The notes under the pieces were generated by a model that saw nothing but the letters and a program-made list of their open reading frames with translations, was not told where the DNA came from and did no database searches. A stretch of DNA of 64,000 bases from Ferrimonas aestuarii (GTDB lineage Bacteria > Pseudomonadota > Gammaproteobacteria > Enterobacterales > Shewanellaceae): NCBI RefSeq assembly GCF_005116665.1, contig NZ_SWCJ01000007.1:1-64000 (forward strand). Reading direction: 5' to 3'. The position numbers and the translations under genes are program-made. Of the stretch, positions 46,841 through 55,271 are shown piece after piece (the stretch's first letter is position 1; every line of letters starts with the position of its first letter).

Positions 46841-48494
46841 CTTCCACTGCCACCGCCCTGTTCCCTACTATGCCCAGCAGTGCAACCAACTGCTCAGCCA
46901 CCCCCATGTCTTCGCCACCGGCATCGACGGCAACAACTACTACTTCGAAGCCGAAGGCAATCTGGCGGAGCTAAGCCAACTGGCCGAGCAGGTCGGCCAG
47001 CAGTGGTCACTCTCCTGCTGGCTCAAGCAGAGCAACATGGTTCAGATTGATGACTTCAGTGGTGATACTCTGGCCTTAAGCCACAGCCCCTGCCAGTCTC
47101 CCTACTGCTTCCACTGCCAGGAACACCTTGACGATTGCCGTTACTGCGGCAGTGAAGCACTGAGCGCCGAACCGATTGAGCAAGCGGTTGAGCAGTTTAT
47201 GCAAACCGGAGTGTGCCAACTCAACATTGGTGGCACGGTCAGACGTTTCCATAAGCTTACCGAGCTCAACCTTAGCACCCATAAACAGCTGCTGTTCTGC
47301 CGCATTGATGCCTTAAATGAAGCGCTGCACATCTCCAACGAGGGCATTCGCCTGCTCTCCAGTTTAGAAAAACCGATGCTGCAACTGCTGGCCAAAGACA
47401 GCTTCATTGAACGCCACCAGTTAGCCCCAGTACTGCACCGAGTGCATCTGGCGGACGACCGCCTGACCCTTGCGCTAAGCCAAGCGCTGGCCGCCAAGGG
47501 CATTGATGCCGTGGTGGTCGAGGACAATCAACCTAAACTGCTGCTCAGCATCTTCGATCAGCAGCCATTGGCACTGAGCCACCGTCAACAACCCAAAGCC
47601 CCATCGATTGCAAAGCCCCTATGGGATGGCGCAGTAATTGGCGGTTACAGCGCCAGCATCGACAACGACCAGCTTCAGGTCAAACCTGCCCCAGAGCTGG
47701 ATGCCACCATTGCCGATAAATGGGCCGCCGCCTGTGCCCTGCATACGGCGCAGTTAACCGCGCCGCAAAACAGCGTTACCGCGGTACTGTTCTTAAGTCG
47801 CCAGCGCCAATCTGGCCTGTTGTATCAGGACAAACAGGGTGAATATCAATGGCTGGTGAAACTGCCTGATGCCCTGCCCGGCGCAGGCAAAGTACTGGAA
47901 ACCATCGCCGCCAATCCAGATACCGGGGCTCGGTTGGTGGAACGCTTCAAGCAAGCTCAGCCTGAACGCGCCAAAGCGCTAGAGGAGCAGTGCAACAGCG
48001 ACATGGCCGGTGGCCTTTCCAGCTTGTACGCCTTAGTGGCTTGGCTCATTCAGGTCGCCAGCCCTGAAGATGATGCGCGTCTGGCGGCAGAGAAATTTAC
48101 CGCTCTGGCTCTGGGCTTTGATGGCAAATTTAGCCCTCGCATCGACTTCAAGTTGAAGCGTGAACAGGAGGTACTCACCCTACAAGTGGCTAAGGCCCTA
48201 CAAGCCTGCCTGAGCTACAGCCTGGCCGATGAGCAGAGCGCCCAAGGGGTATGTTACGGCGTGGTTGACTCCCTGGCGGACTTCATCGCCAACTGGGTTG
48301 AGCAACTGGACGATGACATCGGCATCGATCAACTGGCACTGGCTGGAGACGAGTTCCACTCGCCGATTTTGCTGGATCGCATCCACCGGCGTCTGGGCAA
48401 TAACTTCACGCTGCTGCTGCCACAAGAGACCGACTTCGAAGGCAACAATCTGGCCATGGGCGGCCTGTTCTTGCAACAAAGGCGCCGTGCATGA
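46824..48494 (+). CDS. HypF-like paralogue lacking HypF catalytic motifs
   Basis: A 556-residue protein of a hydrogenase-operon family whose function is not established. Its layout echoes HypF in outline: an acylphosphatase-sized N-terminal domain (but no VQGVGFRP motif), a cysteine cluster (CQSPYCFHCQEHLDDCRYC, about residues 90-108) recalling the HypF zinc fingers, a YrdC-sized middle part, and a C-terminal Kae1-like end (RIHRRLGNNFTLLLPQETDF). The Kae1 HHYAH metal-binding motif and other catalytic residues are absent. The neighbouring true hypF is complete. I infer a regulatory or scaffolding maturation role, perhaps equivalent to the SO_2095-type gene of Shewanella hydrogenase operons. 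Confidence 0.6.
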   Translation: MKLRFNFHCHRPVPYYAQQCNQLLSHPHVFATGIDGNNYYFEAEGNLAELSQLAEQVGQQWSLSCWLKQSNMVQIDDFSGDTLALSHSPCQSPYCFHCQEHLDDCRYCGSEALSAEPIEQAVEQFMQTGVCQLNIGGTVRRFHKLTELNLSTHKQLLFCRIDALNEALHISNEGIRLLSSLEKPMLQLLAKDSFIERHQLAPVLHRVHLADDRLTLALSQALAAKGIDAVVVEDNQPKLLLSIFDQQPLALSHRQQPKAPSIAKPLWDGAVIGGYSASIDNDQLQVKPAPELDATIADKWAAACALHTAQLTAPQNSVTAVLFLSRQRQSGLLYQDKQGEYQWLVKLPDALPGAGKVLETIAANPDTGARLVERFKQAQPERAKALEEQCNSDMAGGLSSLYALVAWLIQVASPEDDARLAAEKFTALALGFDGKFSPRIDFKLKREQEVLTLQVAKALQACLSYSLADEQSAQGVCYGVVDSLADFIANWVEQLDDDIGIDQLALAGDEFHSPILLDRIHRRLGNNFTLLLPQETDFEGNNLAMGGLFLQQRRRA

Positions 48495-50821
48495 TCGCCC
48501 GTCAGCACTACCAGATTGGCGGCACAGTACAAGGGGTCGGCTTCCGACCCTTTGTCTACCGCCACGCCATCGAAAATCAACTCACCGGCAACGTACTCAA
48601 CGATGCCGACGGGGTGTTTATCGAAGTTCAAGGCCCTCTGGAAGCGCTGGCACAGTTTGAACAGGCGATGCGGCATCAACTGCCGCCACTGGCCAAGGTG
48701 GATCGCTTCGAGATCACCTCTCACCCAGTCATTGACACCGAAACTGAATTTAGCATCATCGCTAGCCAAGCAAAGCAAGGGGCCCAAGTGGCGCTGGCCA
48801 CCGACAAAGCCTCCTGCCCGGAATGTTTGGCGGAGATTGGCGATCCCAGCAGTCGCTACTACAACTACCCCTTTACCAACTGCACCAACTGCGGCCCCAG
48901 ATACACCATCATTCGGGATCTGCCCTACGACCGGCCCTTAACCGCCATGGCCGAGTTTGAGATGTGCCCCGAGTGCGCCAAAGAGTACCAAGACCCACTG
49001 AATCGCCGCTACCACGCCCAACCCGTAAGCTGCCCTAACTGCGGCCCCAAGCTCAGTTGGCGCAGCGCCGACGGTAAGCCCGTGGAGTGTAAAGCGCCGC
49101 TGCAGCAATGCATCGACGCCTTGGCCAAGGGGCAAGTCATCGCCGTTAAAGGGCTAGGTGGCTACCACCTAATGTGTGATGCCAGCAACGAGTTGGCCGT
49201 GGCCACGTTAAGAAAACGTAAGCACCGCCCCAGCAAACCACTGGCGGTCATGGTGGCCAACGAGACTGCGGCGCGAACCTTAGTGCAGGGCGATGACGCC
49301 GAATGGCAGATGCTCACCAGCCAGGAGCGGCCGGTAGTGATCATGCGCCGCCAAGCTCAAACTGACAACGGGCCAACTGCCGTTGCGGCGAATGTGGCGC
49401 CTGGCATCGACCGCCTCGGGGTGTTTTTGCCCTATACGCCAATCCATCAGCTGCTACTCAACCAACTTAAGCGGCCACTGGTGGCCACCAGCGCCAACCT
49501 CTCCGGCGAGCCAGTCATTACGGAACTTGAGCCTTTATTGGCGAAACTGGGCTCGGTGGTCGACGGCATATTGGATCACGATCGCCCCATCCTAAACCCT
49601 TGTGATGACTCCGTCGTCCAAGTGGTGTGCGGTCGCCCCCAATGGTGGCGACTGGCGCGGGGCATCGCCCCACAAACGGAGCCGCTGCCGCCGTCACTCT
49701 CGCTCTCTGACGACCACTGCATTCTGGCGGTAGGCGCTCAGCAAAAGAATCGACTATCGCTGGCCTTTGGCAGCCGCCAAATCACCAGTCCTCACATCGG
49801 CGACCTGGATAATCTGGCCACCGAAACTTACTTTGAACACACCTTAGAACAGCTCAGTCGCATCTACCAACTGACGCCATCGATGGTGGTCTCCGACCGC
49901 CACCCAGGCTATGGCTCAAGCCAGTGGGCACAGCAATACACTCACGCTAAACAGCTGCCACTATTGCAGGTACAGCATCATTACGCCCACCTACTGGCGG
50001 TGATGGCGGAGCATCAGCACACAGGCCCTGTTCTGGGTTTTGCCTTCGACGGCACCGGCCTTGGAGACGATGGCAGTTTGTGGGGCGGTGAGGTACTCAA
50101 AGCCGACGTTAACGGCTATGAGCGACTGCATCACATCAAACCGTTTCGCCTCATTGGCGGCGAACAGGCCATTAAGCAGCCCTATCGCATCGCACTGTCG
50201 CTGATGTTTGAGCAGATGAGTCTCGAGCAGGTGCAAGCTTCGTGTTGGCCTAAGCGCTTTGGCCTGAGCTCAAGCCAGGTGGCCAACCTGCACCGGATGT
50301 GGCAGCGGGGCATCAACAGTCCCTACTCCAGCTCCATGGGCCGCTTATTTGACGCCGTCGCGGCCTGGCTTGGTGTCTGTCTTAACAGCGACTTTGATGG
50401 CCAAACCGGCATGATGCTGGAAGCGATCGCCGAATCCGGCCTATCTGGCGATCAAGATCTCACTTGTGAAACCGATGTTGAACTTAAGTTATCGGTCACA
50501 GTCGACGGCTATATCGATACCCACTCACTCGTTGAGGCCATGATTAACCGCCAACACGAATCGATCCCCGCTCTGGCGCTGGGATTCATTAAAGGGATTG
50601 CTCAGCTCATCGCTGAGATCGCAAACGCTCACCCTCAACTGCCACTTGTGCTGGCTGGGGGCGTTATGCAGAACCGAATTTTGCTGGAACAGCTTCAGCA
50701 CCACATAGACAGCGAGCGTTGGTTGTGGCCAATGCGCACTGCCGTCAACGACAGCAGCTTGGCCCAGGGTCAGTTGTGGTTCGCACTGAACCAGTCCCAA
50801 TCCTCAGACCTATCCAATTAG
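48491..50821 (+). CDS. hypF: Carbamoyltransferase HypF
   Basis: A 776-residue maturation enzyme that makes the CN ligand precursor for the hydrogenase active site from carbamoyl phosphate and ATP, transferring it to HypE. Domains in order: acylphosphatase (GGTVQGVGFRPFVYR), two zinc fingers (CPECLAEI; NCTNCGPRYT; MCPECAKEY; CPNCGPK), a YrdC-like domain (GLGGYHLMCDA), and a Kae1-like domain (HHYAHLLAVMAEH; GFAFDGTGLGDDG). It overlaps the previous gene by 4 bp. Confidence 0.96.
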   Translation: MIARQHYQIGGTVQGVGFRPFVYRHAIENQLTGNVLNDADGVFIEVQGPLEALAQFEQAMRHQLPPLAKVDRFEITSHPVIDTETEFSIIASQAKQGAQVALATDKASCPECLAEIGDPSSRYYNYPFTNCTNCGPRYTIIRDLPYDRPLTAMAEFEMCPECAKEYQDPLNRRYHAQPVSCPNCGPKLSWRSADGKPVECKAPLQQCIDALAKGQVIAVKGLGGYHLMCDASNELAVATLRKRKHRPSKPLAVMVANETAARTLVQGDDAEWQMLTSQERPVVIMRRQAQTDNGPTAVAANVAPGIDRLGVFLPYTPIHQLLLNQLKRPLVATSANLSGEPVITELEPLLAKLGSVVDGILDHDRPILNPCDDSVVQVVCGRPQWWRLARGIAPQTEPLPPSLSLSDDHCILAVGAQQKNRLSLAFGSRQITSPHIGDLDNLATETYFEHTLEQLSRIYQLTPSMVVSDRHPGYGSSQWAQQYTHAKQLPLLQVQHHYAHLLAVMAEHQHTGPVLGFAFDGTGLGDDGSLWGGEVLKADVNGYERLHHIKPFRLIGGEQAIKQPYRIALSLMFEQMSLEQVQASCWPKRFGLSSSQVANLHRMWQRGINSPYSSSMGRLFDAVAAWLGVCLNSDFDGQTGMMLEAIAESGLSGDQDLTCETDVELKLSVTVDGYIDTHSLVEAMINRQHESIPALALGFIKGIAQLIAEIANAHPQLPLVLAGGVMQNRILLEQLQHHIDSERWLWPMRTAVNDSSLAQGQLWFALNQSQSSDLSN

Positions 50822-50831
50822 CGAGACATTT

Positions 50832-51470
50832 ATGGAAACTGGCCTACTCATCCTATTTTTCTACGGCATCCTCCACAGCTTTGGTCCTGACCATCTGGTG
50901 GTGATAGCCAACTTCTCCATCGGCAAGCAGAGCAAGGCCGCTTTTGCAAACGTACTGCTGTTCGCCATAGGTCATGGCCTAATGCTGTTGGTGTTCGCCA
51001 AGATTTTAAGCCTCTACCCTCTACCGGAGTGGGTCACCGCCAGTGGCGATCTCATTGCCGCTTCAGTGATCTGCTTGATGGGTGCCTATCTGCTCTACAT
51101 GGCGCTCACCAATCAAATTCAATTCCGCCAGCATATGCACGAGGGTAAGCCTCACATCCACATCTGGTTTGGCAAAGCCCACGAACATGACAAAAAAGAC
51201 AAAGCGTCCGCTTTGGCTCTCGGCGCACTGATGGGCATGGGCGGCGTACGAGGCATGTTGGTCACTCTGGGTGTGGTGGATGCCGCCAGCATCAACCTCT
51301 CTCTCGTGGCGGCCTTTGTGGCTGGTGTGCTGCTGTGTTTCAGCCTATTTGGTGGCGCGGTATTGCTGTTTAACCGCCACTTCCTCACCAGTCAGAAGAA
51401 CGTAAAACGCACCTTCGCTTGTGCCGGGGGAGTTTCTTTGGCCACAGGGTTGATGCTTTTGGCCGGTTAA
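50832..51470 (+). CDS. NicO-type nickel permease
   Basis: A 212-residue membrane protein with about five to six helices. TM1 holds the NiCoT-like signature HSFGPDH (His-x4-Asp-His, residues 15-21). A central cytoplasmic or periplasmic loop is rich in His (QHMHEGKPHIHIWFGKAHEH), fitting Ni2+ binding. It begins 10 bp after hypF, so it very probably supplies nickel to the hydrogenase maturation system. It could formally be a cobalt exporter of the same fold, but the operon argues for nickel uptake. Confidence 0.75.
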   Translation: METGLLILFFYGILHSFGPDHLVVIANFSIGKQSKAAFANVLLFAIGHGLMLLVFAKILSLYPLPEWVTASGDLIAASVICLMGAYLLYMALTNQIQFRQHMHEGKPHIHIWFGKAHEHDKKDKASALALGALMGMGGVRGMLVTLGVVDAASINLSLVAAFVAGVLLCFSLFGGAVLLFNRHFLTSQKNVKRTFACAGGVSLATGLMLLAG

Positions 51471-51488
51471 GCCCCAAGATTAACGACC

Positions 51489-51517
51489 CAAAGCTGTCCA
51501 AAATCAAGGCAGCTTTG
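51489..51517 (+). other. Intercistronic hairpin before hypC
   Basis: CAAAGCTG-N13-CAGCTTTG forms an 8-bp stem in the 96-bp gap between the nickel permease and hypC. No U-run follows, so it is not a terminator; it may stabilise or process the mRNA. Confidence 0.4.
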
Positions 51518-51566
51518 GCTCAAGCATTGAATACTACTCGAACAATAATTACAGGAACTGCAGCTC

Positions 51567-51809
51567 ATGTGTTTGTCTATCCCATCGAAAGTGGTGCAGC
51601 TGCACCCAGAAGACACCACCGCCACCGTGGACACCATGGGGGTAACTCGACGGGTCAGCACCCACCTCATTAACGAGCCTCTGGCTATCGGGGACTATGT
51701 GCTGATCCACGTCGGCTTTGCCATGAACAAGATCGACAATGAAGCGGCGCAAGAGAGCCTTGAGCTGTACAAAGAGATCATCGACAAGATGGGTACCGAA
51801 CATGCCTGA
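51567..51809 (+). CDS. hypC: Hydrogenase maturation chaperone HypC
   Basis: An 80-residue HypC. The invariant Cys2 is in MCLSIPSKV and the HVGFAM segment is present. HypC holds the Fe-CN-CO intermediate together with HypD and delivers it to the large subunit. It overlaps hypD by 8 bp. HyaE/HybG-type paralogues are not needed to explain it. Confidence 0.94.
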   Translation: MCLSIPSKVVQLHPEDTTATVDTMGVTRRVSTHLINEPLAIGDYVLIHVGFAMNKIDNEAAQESLELYKEIIDKMGTEHA

Positions 51810-52929
51810 GCTGCAGCTGAACGACCTCTATCAAGGCTTTCGCGATCCCAAAGCGATTAAAGCACTGCTTGCCAACATCGCCGAGCGAGCGCAACACCTC
51901 AGTGAACCGCTCAAAATCATGGAGGTGTGCGGCGGCCATACCCACTCCATCATGAAATATGGCCTGCATCAGAGTCTACCCGACAACATCGAATTTATTC
52001 ATGGCCCAGGCTGTCCGGTGTGCATCATGCCCAAAGAGCGCATCGATCAGGCCATCGCTTTGGCCCTTCAACCCGAAGTGATTCTGTGCACCTTAGGTGA
52101 CATGATTCGGGTGCCAGGTTCCAAGTCCAGCCTGTCTCAAGTACGAGCCCAAGGTGCCGACGTTCGCCCCCTGTACGATCCCATGGACGCCATCAAACTG
52201 GCTCAGGAGCACCCTGACAAAACCGTGGTCTATTTCGCCATCGGTTTTGAAACCACCACGCCGATGACCGCGGTACTGGTGCAGCAGATTGAGCGTTTGG
52301 GGCTCACCAACTTGCTGCTGCACGTTAATCACGTACTGGTGCCACCGGCGGTACACGCCGTCATGGCAGATGGCCAAGCCCAGGTGAATGCCTTCATTGG
52401 CCCGTCACACGTTAGCGTGATCACCGGCGCTAAAATCTACCAACCTATTGTTGATGCCTACCAAACTCCCGTGGTGGTCTCTGGCTTTGAACCGGTGGAC
52501 ATCCTCGAAGGGGTATTGATGCTGGTGGAACAAAAGCTCGCCGATAAAGCCGAACTGGAGATCCAATATCGCCGCGCAGTCGACATGGATGGCAACCTGC
52601 AAGCTCAGAAGATGATCGATGACACCCTCGCCATTCGAGACAAATTCCGTTGGCGTGGACTAGGCAACATACCTGAATCGGCGCTCACCTTAAAAGCTGA
52701 GTTTAACCATCTCAACGCTGAACTGCTCTTTGCCGAGCAACTGCCGACTGAAGAGTTGGATGATCACAAAGCCTGCCTCTGCGGCGCCATCTTAAAGGGT
52801 CTCGCTAAGCCAAACGACTGCAAGGTATTTGGCCGAGGCTGCACCCCACAATCGCCCATGGGCAGCTGCATGGTCAGCTCCGAGGGCGCCTGCCATGCCC
52901 ACTACAAATACGCCGGAGTTCAGTTATGA
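51802..52929 (+). CDS. hypD: Hydrogenase maturation protein HypD
   Basis: A 375-residue iron-sulfur scaffold on which the Fe(CN)2CO group is assembled. Conserved elements are CGGHTHSI, GPGCPVCIMP, ETTTPMTAV (GFETT region), and the C-terminal [4Fe-4S] cysteines in CLCGAI, RGCTP and GSCMVSSEGAC. ATG 51802 is used; the frame extends to 51739 inside hypC. It overlaps hypE by 4 bp. Confidence 0.96.
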   Translation: MPELQLNDLYQGFRDPKAIKALLANIAERAQHLSEPLKIMEVCGGHTHSIMKYGLHQSLPDNIEFIHGPGCPVCIMPKERIDQAIALALQPEVILCTLGDMIRVPGSKSSLSQVRAQGADVRPLYDPMDAIKLAQEHPDKTVVYFAIGFETTTPMTAVLVQQIERLGLTNLLLHVNHVLVPPAVHAVMADGQAQVNAFIGPSHVSVITGAKIYQPIVDAYQTPVVVSGFEPVDILEGVLMLVEQKLADKAELEIQYRRAVDMDGNLQAQKMIDDTLAIRDKFRWRGLGNIPESALTLKAEFNHLNAELLFAEQLPTEELDDHKACLCGAILKGLAKPNDCKVFGRGCTPQSPMGSCMVSSEGACHAHYKYAGVQL

Positions 52930-53933
52930 CCAGCACCCCTTCCCCACGCCGCATACAACTGAGCCACGGCGGTGGTGGCGTTGAGATGAATCAGCTGATC
53001 CAAAAGCTGTTCTTTAAGTATCTTGGCAATGACATCCTGCTTCGAGACGAAGATGCCGCTCGGCTGGAAATGACCGGCCCCATCGCCTTTACCACCGACA
53101 GCTTTACCGTCAGCCCCCGCACCTTTGCCGGAGGCGATCTGGGCAAGATTGCCATCGCCGGTACCGTTAACGATCTGGCCATGGCTGGCGCACGTCCTCA
53201 GTACTTAAGTTGTGGGTTCATCATCGAAGAGGGGCTAACCTTCAGCGAGCTAGAACAGTTGGTCAAGTCCATGGCCGACGAGCTGGCCAAAAGCGGTGCC
53301 AAGATCGTCTGTGGCGACACCAAGGTGGTGCCCAAAGGTGCAGCCGACGGCGTCTTCATTAACACCTCTGGGGTTGGCGAGTGTCTGGCAGCGCCTAACT
53401 GGAAGTCCCTAGAAGCGGGCGACCTGATTCTGGTGTCTCGGGACATTGGTCGTCACGGAGCCTGCATTCTGGCTAACCGTGAAGGAATGAGCCTTGAGGG
53501 CAATCTCAGCAGCGACTGCGCCACCCTATGGCCTGATGTCGAACGACTGCTGAATGCCGGAATTGAGGTTAAAGCGATGCGCGACGCCACCCGAGGCGGA
53601 CTGGCTGCCGTGCTTAATGAGTGGGCCAATGGTCGCCAGTTGGGCATCGACGTTACCCAAGAGCAGGTTCCCATCACCGATGAGGTTCAAGGGCTGTGTG
53701 AACTGTTTGGGTTTGAACCGATGGAGCTGGCCAACGAAGGCACCTTCGTACTTGCCGTGCCCAAAGAGCAAGGGGACGCCGCCCTAGAGATTTTGCGTTT
53801 AAGCCAACCCACCGCCGCCATCATCGGCACCGTGGTCGAACAGCACCTTGGTAAGGTGGTACTGACCTCCCCTTGGGGCAGTCAGCGCTATCTCGAACTG
53901 CCGAAAGGCGAGCTGCTACCGCGCATTTGTTAG
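52926..53933 (+). CDS. hypE: Hydrogenase maturation protein HypE
   Basis: A 335-residue AIRS-type ATPase that dehydrates a C-terminal thiocarboxamide to thiocyanate, donating CN to the active site. The PRIC C-terminus with the acceptor Cys is intact. The ATP-binding segment LSHGGGGVEMNQLI and DRGGLAAVLNE-like ATRGGLAAVLNE are present. It is the last gene of the operon; a terminator follows at 53956. Confidence 0.96.
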   Translation: MTSTPSPRRIQLSHGGGGVEMNQLIQKLFFKYLGNDILLRDEDAARLEMTGPIAFTTDSFTVSPRTFAGGDLGKIAIAGTVNDLAMAGARPQYLSCGFIIEEGLTFSELEQLVKSMADELAKSGAKIVCGDTKVVPKGAADGVFINTSGVGECLAAPNWKSLEAGDLILVSRDIGRHGACILANREGMSLEGNLSSDCATLWPDVERLLNAGIEVKAMRDATRGGLAAVLNEWANGRQLGIDVTQEQVPITDEVQGLCELFGFEPMELANEGTFVLAVPKEQGDAALEILRLSQPTAAIIGTVVEQHLGKVVLTSPWGSQRYLELPKGELLPRIC

Positions 53934-53955
53934 GAGCTAATTCCTTTTGAAACCT

Positions 53956-53986
53956 AAGGCCGCAACCTCGATTGCGGCCTTTTTTG
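53956..53986 (+). terminator. Terminator of the hydrogenase operon
   Basis: AAGGCCGCAA-CCTCGA-TTGCGGCCTT followed by TTTTT lies 22 bp past hypE. Confidence 0.9.
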
Positions 53987-54125
53987 TTCTAGTTTTGGTG
54001 TCTCCACGGGAAAATAACCGTCCTTTAAGTCTCTCGCTGCAATTTCTGCGACCAACTCGGTTGACCGAATCCCGAGTAGGCTTGATATAATTGTCGATTA
54101 CCTTCTATTTTCGGACAGAAAAATC

Positions 54126-54722
54126 ATGAGCATTGAAAACACCCTGATGGTGCGTGGTGACTCCAAGTGTGAGTTGTGTGGCAGTAACGATCAGCTGAGC
54201 GTTTACGATGTGCCGCCGGTAGACAAAAGCCACGAAGACAAGGCAGTACTGACCTGCCTGAAGTGCAAAACCGAACTGGCCGAAGGCAGCGAACTTGACG
54301 TAAACCACTGGCGCTGCGTTAACGACGCCATGTGGAGCCAGGTAACCGCTGTGCAAGTGGTTGCTTATCGCGTACTGCACCAACTGGTTGCGAAGGGCGA
54401 AACCTGGGCTCAAGATCTGCTGGATATGATGTACATGGAAGAGGACGTCAAAGCTTGGGCTGATCTAGGCCTTCCAGAAGAGGAAGATCCAGATGCCATC
54501 GTTCACCGTGACAGCAATGGTGACGTAATCGTTGCCGGCGACACCGTGCACCTGATTAAAGATCTCGTCGTGAAAGGCGGTAACTTCACCGCCAAGCGTG
54601 GTACTGCAGTGCGCAACATCGGCACCACCAACAACCCGCTGCACATCGAAGGCCGTGTGAATGGCCAGCGCATCGTCATCTTGACCGAGTTCGTTAAGAA
54701 GTCCAAGCACAGCGAAGAATAA
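54126..54722 (+). CDS. PhnA/YjdM-family protein
   Basis: A 198-residue protein of the PhnA (YjdM) family. The N-terminal zinc ribbon has CELCGS and CLKCK. The C-terminal PhnA domain, an SH3-like fold, has DGVVAGDTVHLIKDL-like VIVAGDTVHLIKDLVVKGGN and the FTAKRGTAVRNI segment. Despite the historical name it is not a phosphonate hydrolase. It is monocistronic, with a terminator 20 bp downstream. The middle region is longer than in E. coli YjdM (111 aa). Function unknown. Confidence 0.85.
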   Translation: MSIENTLMVRGDSKCELCGSNDQLSVYDVPPVDKSHEDKAVLTCLKCKTELAEGSELDVNHWRCVNDAMWSQVTAVQVVAYRVLHQLVAKGETWAQDLLDMMYMEEDVKAWADLGLPEEEDPDAIVHRDSNGDVIVAGDTVHLIKDLVVKGGNFTAKRGTAVRNIGTTNNPLHIEGRVNGQRIVILTEFVKKSKHSEE

Positions 54723-54741
54723 GCGCTCTTTCTGACTCCCA

Positions 54742-54770
54742 AGGCGATGCATTTTGCATCGCCTTTTTTG
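54742..54770 (+). terminator. Terminator after the PhnA-family gene
   Basis: AAGGCGATGCA-TTT-TGCATCGCCTT is followed by four more Ts. Confidence 0.9.
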
Positions 54771-55271
54771 TATGGCAACCATAAGGAAAAGCAACGGAAA
54801 CCCCATTCGTGAAGCCCGTCACCTCAGCTCATCACTATCGTTATAATAGTTCATCTATTTTCTAAAAATGCCTATCTAATACCACAATTTCAACCAAACG
54901 GCCCTAAGCTGACACTTTCATGATGGCTCGCGCTTCTCCTGTATCTTCCTGCCCACTAAATCGATAACAGAATCATGCTAATAAATTGATTTTAAAGACT
55001 TAAATATCAGATTGTGCTGTCATCACCTCTAGACTCTTCAACAATTGATACTGCCAGCCCAAATCCAATGAACGCCCCATCACAAATAAAGACCACTATC
55101 ATTTCGATACCACTTAGAAAAATAGCTATCAAAATGATGATTTCAGCGCAATTTTTAACCCAAGCCCTTATAAAAGCACACCGTGAATGAGATCACGGTA
55201 ATCAAGATGGAGAAACCAAACCATAGAAATAGAACTTTGGCCCTTGAGGGTCGCTAACTCAGTGTCTGTTT
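54771..55271. other. Upstream region of the desulfurase/double-cubane operon
   Basis: About 500 bp of AT-rich DNA with no credible gene. Its most striking element is the 20-bp palindrome at 55181-55200. Confidence 0.6.
55181..55200. promoter_or_regulatory. 20-bp perfect palindrome, CRP/FNR-superfamily type
   Basis: ACCGTGA-ATGAGA-TCACGGT has perfect 7-bp arms and a 6-bp spacer, 72-91 bp before the first gene. The TGA-N6-TCA core and spacing fit CRP-family sites, with C instead of T at the outer consensus position. It could be a CRP site or that of a dedicated paralogue. Confidence 0.5.
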
